Shown: positions 57,596 through 64,000 of the stretch, piece by piece
Numbering within the stretch: position 1 is the first letter of the stretch
How the letters are laid out: each line of letters opens with the position of its first letter
DNA from: Euonymus europaeus
Lineage: Eukaryota > Streptophyta > Magnoliopsida > Celastrales > Celastraceae
Direction of reading: 5' to 3'
Assembly: GCA_963580455.1 (NCBI GenBank)
Contig: OY756965.1
Location: 5,530,501-5,594,500 of the forward strand
Length of the DNA: 64,000 bases
The notes under the pieces: generated by a model
What the model saw: the letters and a program-made list of their open reading frames with translations, nothing else
Databases searched by the model: none
What the model was told of the DNA's origin: nothing
Translations under genes and position numbers: made by a program

Positions 57596-58607
57596 TTTCG
57601 GCCAAGTTGGGAATGGCTCTAGTGATCCCAAGCATTTTTCAAAAAAAAAAAAAACAAATAAATAAATTTTAGCCATGCTTCAAATTGAAAATCAAGCATT
57701 TTTGGAAACATCATCATCATTTTTCAGCCAAGCCGGGAATGGCTCTAGTGATCCCGTGCATTTTTCAAAAAAAAATTATTTCCAATGATTAGCCAAGCCG
57801 GGAATGGCTCTAGTGATCCTGTGCATTTTTAAAAAAAAACATTTCCAATGATCAGCCAAGCCGGGAATGGCTCTAGTGATCCCGAGCATTTTTCAAAAAA
57901 ATCTCTCCAATGATTAGCAAGCCGGGAATGGCTCTAGTGATCCCGTGCATTTTTCAAAAAAAAAATCATTTCCAATGATCAGCCAAGCCGGGAATGGCTC
58001 TAGTGATCCCGAGCATTTTTCGAAAAAAATCATTTCCAATGATCAGCCAAGCCGGGAATGGCTCTAGTGATCCCGAGCATTTTTCAAAAAAAATCATTTC
58101 CAATTATCAGCCAAGCCGGGAATGGCTCTAGTGATCCCGTGCATTTTTCAAAAAAAATCATTTCCAATGATCAGCCAAGCCGGGAATGGCTCTAGTGATC
58201 CCGAGCAGTTTTCAAAAAATCTCTCCAATGATTAGCCAAGCTGGGAATGGCTCTAGTGATCCCGTGCATTTTTCAAAAAAATCATTTTCGATGATTCGAC
58301 AAGTCGGGAATGGCTATAGTGATCCCGAGCATTTTTCAAAAAAATCTCTCCAATGATCAGCTAAGCCGGGAATGGCTCTTGTGATCCAGAGCATTTTTCA
58401 AAAAAATTCATTTTCAATGATTAGCCAAGCTGGGAATGGCTCTAGTGATCCCGTGCATTTTTCAAAAAATCATTTCCAATGATCAGCCAAGCCGGGAATG
58501 ACCCTAGTGATCCCGGACATTTAAAAAAAAATCATCATCTCCAATGGCTCTAGTGATCCCGAGCATTTTTCTAAAAAATCTCTCCATTGATTAGCCAAGT
58601 CGGGAAT
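57596..58607 (+). repeat. satellite array of ~60-bp units (about 15-16 copies)
   Basis: Consensus agccaagccgggaatggc then tctagtgatcccgagcattt, an A-run of variable length and catttccaatgatc. Copies differ mainly in A-run length and gag/gtg in the middle. A partly unrelated segment interrupts after the first copy (57650-57720). The array stops abruptly at 58607 inside a unit, where copia sequence begins. Confidence 0.95.
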
Positions 58608-59241
58608 GGTCAAAAGAATGACCAGAAAAAGAAGGCACAAGCACACTTCATTGAAGTGGAAAAAGGATTTGGATGTTATGAACCTTTGTGCAATGATCTC
58701 TGAATGCAACTTGACTGGAAATCCTAGAGAATGGTGGGTGGATACTGAAAGTACTCGCCATGTGTGTGCTAGCAAGGAGTTATTCTCCATATACCGACCC
58801 ATTATGAATGAAAATTTATACATGGGAAATGCTGCTACTACAAAAGTAGATGGAGTTGGAAATGTGGTGCTGAAAATGATCTCTGGAAAAGAGCTAACTC
58901 TTATCGACGTGTTACACGTGCTAGAAATTCATAAGAATTTAGTGTCAGGGTCACTCTTTAGCAAGAAAGGTTTCAAACTTGTTTTTGAGTCTAAGAAATT
59001 TATTCTCACTAAGTATGGGATGTATCTGGGGAAAGGGTTTTTGGCTGATGGTCTCTTTAAACTTAATGTAACCACTGTTGATCATTCTAATAAAATTGCT
59101 TCTTCCGCTTACTTGCTTGAGTCTTGTAATGTATGGCATGGCAGGTTAGGACATGTTAATTATGGAACTTTACGTCAATTAATTAACATGAACCTAATAC
59201 CTAAATTTGGCTTAGACATGAATGAAAAATGTGAAACATGT
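58608..59241 (+). pseudogene. duplicated copia protease/pre-integrase fragment, copy 2
   Basis: About 99% identical to 48526-49159 by eye, including the DTE protease site and the CETC end cut by the LTR. It begins at GGTCAAAAG directly after a satellite unit (gggaatGG). It encodes the end of the gag linker, protease and pre-integrase region only. Confidence 0.95.
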
Positions 59242-61338
59242 TGTAGTACCCCATTTTTTCCGGAAAGTTTTGATTTTTCCCAAACCAAGACGAAGCCCAT
59301 TAAACTCACCAAAAAAATCAAGCCCAATTACTAATCCATTCATTTAAACTAACCTACCCAATTAAATCCAAATCCTGGCCCATCTCCCAATTAAACCCAA
59401 TTAATCCCACCATCTAATTAAATCAAGCCAAATAATCACCCAACTAAAAGCCCAAAGCCCAACCCAAGTTTTAACCCTAATACCTAAAGGTTTTGATAGG
59501 AAGAAGGAAGAAGCCGCCGGTTATGGAAGAAGAGAGAGAGAGAGAACGTGGGAGACATAAGAGAGGGAGAGACACCGGATGAAGCCAAGGAGAAGAGAGG
59601 CGCCTCCAAGTTTGAAAAACGAAGAAAGAGAAGGCTAAATTCAAAGACAAAGACTTTTGGGGATTTTGTTGATTTTGGGGAGGAATTTTTCGGTTTTTTT
59701 GGTTTATAAAAGCAAAGGAAGAAACAGAGAAAAAAGGGGCGGAGTGACAGAGAGATTAGGAGAAAATTTTGGGGTGGTTTTGAGAGAAGGGAATTTCTTT
59801 GAGAGAAAAAGCGGAGATTGAGAGGGATTTTCGAGTTGTTTTTGAGAGGAACTTTTTCAAAATTCTTGACGGAGATTCGGAGGTGTGTTTTTTTTTTTTT
59901 GAGGAAGATCGGGGCTGAATCAAAGAAAGAAAACGGGAGGAGAAATTTCAGATTTGTTTTGAGGGATTTTTGAGTTGTTTTTTTGAAAGATTCGAGCTTG
60001 CTTTTGAGAGGAAATTTTGAGTTGTTGAGGGGAAGAAAATTGGAGATCCGGAGGAACGGAAGAGAGAAGGAAAATCGAGGCTCGCCGAACGGCAGAGGAG
60101 AAGATTCAGACGAAACTGGAGAAGAAAGATCCAAGAAACCAAGTTAGTTTTGATTTTCAATTTAAATCTTTTCTTGTCATTTTAATTTGTAGTTTCTTGT
60201 TGTTTTGGATCCGGTGTTCGCTTGTTTGCTGTTTTGCTGCTTTGTTTCTCTGTGTGCAGGCGCGTCGCTGGACGGGAAGACATGCAGGTGTGCTGGTGTT
60301 TTCCGGTTGTGAGGGAGGAGGAAGAAGCACAGTAACGGGCTGGGCCAGGGATGTGTTGTTGGGCCTGAATATGTTTTGGGCCTGTTTTAGATGGTTATGG
60401 GTTTTGGTTTCTGTGAACGGGCTTATTGTTTGTTTGGGCCAGGGATGTGTTGTTGGGCTGGAAGCTTGAGGATCGGGCCGGGCTCGATTTGTATTAATTT
60501 AGGCCGTTTGTGTTTTATTTTGGGATTTGTCTTGGGTTTTGTTTACATGTAATGGGCCGGGTTTGGTTTATGTTCTGATCTTGTGTATTCTGGATTAGGC
60601 TTTTTCTTTTGTGTTTTTGGGCTTTAAAATTGTATTGGGTTTTAGATTTAGGTTGGGGCCTTGGGCAGTAATTGGGGTTTATAAGTATGCATCTGGGCCT
60701 AAGGCCATGTAAATAGTGAAAACAAAAATAATAAAAATTGCATACATGATTTTAGGATGCTAGAAGCATGCAGCGGTTGATCCGACAACGGAACTAATCG
60801 AGTGGCATTGGATGTTTTCGATCGGATTCTTGAGGATAAAATTTTATGAAATTCTCATCCATTGGATGGAGAGGATTTTCTTTTAGCATTCATATTGTAT
60901 ATCAAAATTATATTGAAAGCATTAACTGACGATAGAATTAATTTGGGGAATGCATTGGATGCACCTTCAGACAAAATTCTTGAGGTGAGAGAGTTTCATG
61001 GATATTTGACCATTAGATGGAAGAGTCCCATGAACCTCAATATTATACTCTCAATATAACTTTTATATGCTGTAAATAATTATCATGTATATATTTTTGT
61101 TAAAATGTCACGATTAATTTTCTTAGTCATATAATGGGATAATAAAAGTTAAATTGGCAACTGTTTTTAAAACAGACGTTGTGGGGTGCCTCACACCTTC
61201 CTCATACGTAACAGACTCACTTACTCATTTTTCTGGATTTTCGCAGACCAAATTGATTTTAATCGGTGACCAATTGCACCTATTACAATTGGTGGCGACT
61301 CTTCTTTTAAAATTTCTCTCGCAAAACCGGTTGCGACA
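59242..61338 (+). repeat. right LTR of the Tat/Ogre-type element
   Basis: A 2097-bp copy of 49160-51263, bounded by catgt on both sides (59237-59241 and 61339-61343). Taken alone with its flanks it is indistinguishable from a solo LTR inserted in the copia pol gene. Confidence 0.93.
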
Positions 61339-63821
61339 CATGTGTAGAAGCTAAATTGGCAAAAGCACTATTTCACTCAATCGAAAGAAAAAGTGAACTT
61401 TTGGAGTTAATTCACACAGATATTTGTGATTTAAAATTAGTGCAAACGAGAGGTAGTAAAAATATTTTATCACATTCATTGACGATAGCTCAAAGTATTG
61501 CTATGTGTACTTGCTAAGAAGCAAAGATGAAGCTATAGAAGCATTTAAGCAATATAAAGTCGAGGTTGAGAACCAACTTAGCAAGAAAATCAAAATGCTA
61601 AGAAGTGATAGAGGTGGTGAATATGAGTCACTGTTTGAATCACTTTGTGCCGAACATGGCATCATTCGTCAAACCATCGCCTCCTACACGCCCCAACAAA
61701 ATGGGATCATTGAACAAAAAAACAGAACGTTAAAGGAAATGATGAATGCCATGTTAATAAGTTTTGGATTACCCCAGAATATGTTGGGGGAAGCTTTGCT
61801 TTCTGAAAATTACATTCTGAATAAGATACCTCACAAGAAGATGGACAAACTCCATATGAATTTTGGAAAGGACGAGTGTCTTCCTATAAATTCTTAAAGG
61901 TGTGGGGGTGTCTGGCAAAGGTTGCAATTCCTAATCCAAAAAGGGTTAAAATAGGACCTAAAGTCGTCGACTGCGTATTTATTGAATATGCTCACAACAG
62001 TAGTGCATATCGCTTCCTAGTTCATAGATCAGAAAATTCTGAAGTACTTGAAAATACGATTATTGAATCTAGGATTGCTTCATTTTTTCAAAAACGTGTT
62101 TCCTCATAGGAGTACACTTGAAATGAGTACTCTTAAAAGCACTCATAAAGATATAATTCAAAATGAGGAAGAAAGGATTGGAACTTCAAATCAAAATTTT
62201 GAAGAACCAAGACGAAGCAAAAGAGCGAGGACTTCTACATCGTTTGGTCCTGATTTTATGTCATACTTGATAGAGAAGGAACCTCAAAGCTTCAAGGAAG
62301 CAATGTCTATGCCTGAAGCTCCTCTTTGGAAGAAGGCAATAGATAGTGAAATTGAATCCATCATTCAAAACTGTACTTGGGAACTAGTGGATTTACCTAT
62401 TGGGAGTAAACCATTGGGTTCTAAGTGGGTCTTTAAAAGAAAGATGAAGGTTGATGGGTCAATTGATAAATACAAGGCAAGACTTGTTGTCAAAGGTTAT
62501 AAGCAAACAAAGGGAGTAGATTACTTTGACACTTATTCTCCTATTTCAAGAATAACGTCTATAAGGTTTCTAATTGCCTTTGCAACATTACGAAATCTCG
62601 AGATTCATCAAATGGATGTAAAGATGAATTTTTTGAATGGTGATTTAGATGAAAAAATCTATATGGAACAACCAGAAGGGTTTGTGGTTTCAGGAAAAGA
62701 GAAAAAAGTGTGCAAACTTGTAAAGTCTCTTTATGGGCTAAAACAAGCACCAAAACAGTGGCACGAGAAATTTGACCAAGTAATTTTGTCAAATAACTTT
62801 CACATTAATGAATGTGATAAATGTTTGTATGTGAAAAAACACATCATCATATTATGTAATTATCTGCTTATATGTGGACGATATGATTATCATTGGTAGT
62901 GATAATAATATTGTCAAAGCCACTAAGAAAATGTTGGCAAGCAAATTTGACATGAAAGGCTTAGGCCTTGCAGATGTCATACTTGGAATTAAGATTACCA
63001 AGAACGTGGATGGTTACGCATTATCTCAGTCACATTATATTGAGAAAGTACTCAATAGATTTGACAAAGATAATAGTACCATAGCGAGAATGCCTGTTGA
63101 TGTGAATCTTCATCTTAAAAAGAATGAAGATCCTAGTGTGTCTCAATTGGAGTACTCCCGGATCATTGGTAGCTTAATGTACCTAATGAACTGTACTCGT
63201 CCAGATATAACTTATTCAGTCAATAAGCTAAGTAGATACACTAGTAATTCTGAAGAGAATCACTGGAAAGCAATAGCAGGAGTCCTAAATTATCTTAGGT
63301 ACACTACTAACTATGGATTGCAATACACAAGCTATCCAGCTGTAATTGAAGGTTATAGTGATGCGAATTGGATGTCTGACTCGAAAAATGCTAAATCTAC
63401 TAGTGGATATGTCTTCGTACTTGGTGGTGCAGCCATTTCATGGAAATCCTCTAAACAAACTTGTATATCAAGATCTACTATGGAATCAGAGTTCATAGCT
63501 CTAGATTGAGCTAGAGAAGAAGCCGAATGGCTTCGCAATTTTTTAGAGGATATTCCTTTGTGGCCGAAACCCGTGTCGTCTATTTGCATACATTACGATA
63601 GTCAGTCTACAATCGGAAGGGCACAAAATCAAATTTATAATGGGAAGTCTCGATACATATGTCGTAGACATAATACTGTTAGACAACTTTCGTCTAATAG
63701 GATCATATCCATTGATTATGTGAAATCAAAAGATAACATCGCTGACCCATTAACAAAAGGCTTGACTAGAGATCAAGTGCATAATTCATCGAGGGGAATG
63801 GGTTTAAAGTCCATGAACTAA
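61339..63821 (+). pseudogene. copia pol: integrase, reverse transcriptase, RNase H (frameshifted)
   Basis: Resumes the split protein at [12 protein letters not shown]. Integrase: the catalytic Asp of [10 protein letters not shown], a frameshift near 61465, [16 protein letters not shown], Asp of SDRGGEYES, Glu of GIIEQKNRTL, then another break near 61860. Reverse transcriptase starts near 62300 (WKKAIDSEIESI, KWVFKRKMKVDG, ARLVVKGYKQ) and holds YGLKQAPKQW. After a frameshift just before 62870 comes an intact YVDDM catalytic box. RNase H ends with [14 protein letters not shown], an in-frame TGA near 63507, and ADPLTKGLTRDQV. All catalytic motifs are recognisable, so the copy is comparatively young but not translatable as one protein. 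Confidence 0.9.
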
Positions 63822-64000
63822 AGTTCTGTCACATTGGCAACCCAACATAGCTTATTGAAGATCCCAAGATCTATGTTCAATGGGACAACCGAATTGTGGG
63901 GGAATCTAAAGAAATCACTAAGGAAATTCGTAACTCTTTCCTATGATGAGATAGTGATATTTGCCATGTGTTCAGGATAATTTCTTATTTTAATGATTCT
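63822..64000 (+). other. 3' untranslated end of the copia element
   Basis: Non-coding continuation after the pol stop, with a purine tract ttgtggggg at 63886-63894 that could be the polypurine tract. The LTR start TGTTGG of the 5' LTR is not seen before the window ends. Confidence 0.45.

Larger units (their letters stand above)
49160..61338 (+). mobile_element. Tat/Ogre-type non-autonomous LTR retroelement, right half chimeric
   Basis: Left LTR 49160-51263, right LTR 59242-61338, target duplication catgt at 49155-49159 and 61339-61343. The primer site at 51266 is of the tRNA-Arg type used by Ogre elements. The interior carries no recognised gag or pol but has two plant-transposon-protein-like frames and a satellite array. 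From 58608 the interior is replaced by a second copy of the copia flank, so the right LTR sits in solo-LTR context (catgt also at 59237-59241). The element resembles large non-autonomous retroelements that depend on relatives for replication proteins. Confidence 0.85.
47582..64000 (+). mobile_element. Ty1/copia element (Tork/TNT-like), split by a Tat/Ogre-type insertion, 3' end outside window
   Basis: The 5' LTR begins TGTTGGAAATTC at 47582. Gag and protease (48019-49159) precede the nested insertion (49160-61338), and integrase, reverse transcriptase and RNase H follow at 61339-63821. The codon interrupted at the insertion joins CETC on the left with [12 protein letters not shown] on the right across the target duplication catgt. 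The 3' LTR is not reached, unless the purine-rich ttgtggggg at 63886-63894 marks its start region. Multiple frameshifts make the copy non-autonomous. Confidence 0.88.

Noticed and set aside
57596..58607. Satellite array considered as a CRISPR-like or regulatory repeat array
   Set aside because: Spacers are just A-runs and conserved filler, there are no unique spacers, and the context is a plant retroelement.

Overview
The window looks like nuclear DNA of a flowering plant, probably a eudicot. It is AT-rich, has GT-AG introns, and is packed with plant transposable elements (Ty1/copia, Ty3/gypsy, Tat/Ogre-type, hAT, Mutator-like, MITEs). Only two host genes can be supported: the 3' half of a SEN1/UPF1-type helicase gene at the left edge (1-5028, + strand, six exons) and a three-exon gene at 29643-31946 (+) for a 219-residue membrane-anchored protein with a basic tail and no assigned function.

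Left part (5.4-28.9 kb). A MITE (5425-8374) is split by a 2.57-kb hAT element with an intact 8-bp target duplication. Next come a long-terminal-inverted-repeat Mutator-type non-autonomous element (8596-9546) and a three-level nest: a decayed Mutator-like transposase gene on the minus strand (about 9.8-21.9 kb) is split by a 10.6-kb hAT element (10795-21381, TSD gtcacacc), which is itself split by a 5.4-kb copia derivative (14908-20334, TSD gttaa) that has kept gag but lost nearly all of pol. To the right lie a foldback hAT-type MITE, a decayed Tat-type gypsy element on the minus strand (22.2-26.0 kb) and the 5' end of a second Mutator-like element (27.8-28.95 kb).

Right part (32.6-64 kb). A decayed copia element (about 32.6-36.2 kb) and a decayed gypsy pol (37.6-39.5 kb) are followed by LTR debris. 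One gypsy LTR holds a solo LTR (39632-41423). An Ogre-like LTR on the minus strand (from 41986) holds two further solo LTRs with perfect 5-bp duplications (42122-43730 and 44507-46512). That Ogre-like LTR is in turn entered by a copia element (47582 to beyond the window end), whose pol is split by a Tat/Ogre-type non-autonomous retroelement with 2.1-kb LTRs.

That last element is the most unusual object. It has a tRNA-Arg-type primer site, no visible gag or pol, two diverged copies of a 1074-nt reading frame of the plant-transposon-protein type (each interrupted by a single amber codon), and a roughly 60-bp satellite array. Its right end is not a normal 3' end: the satellite is fused at 58608 to a second copy of the copia flank plus LTR. 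It therefore looks as if a full-length allele and a solo-LTR allele of the same insertion were joined on one chromosome, by recombination or by misassembly. No tRNA, rRNA or CRISPR feature was seen.
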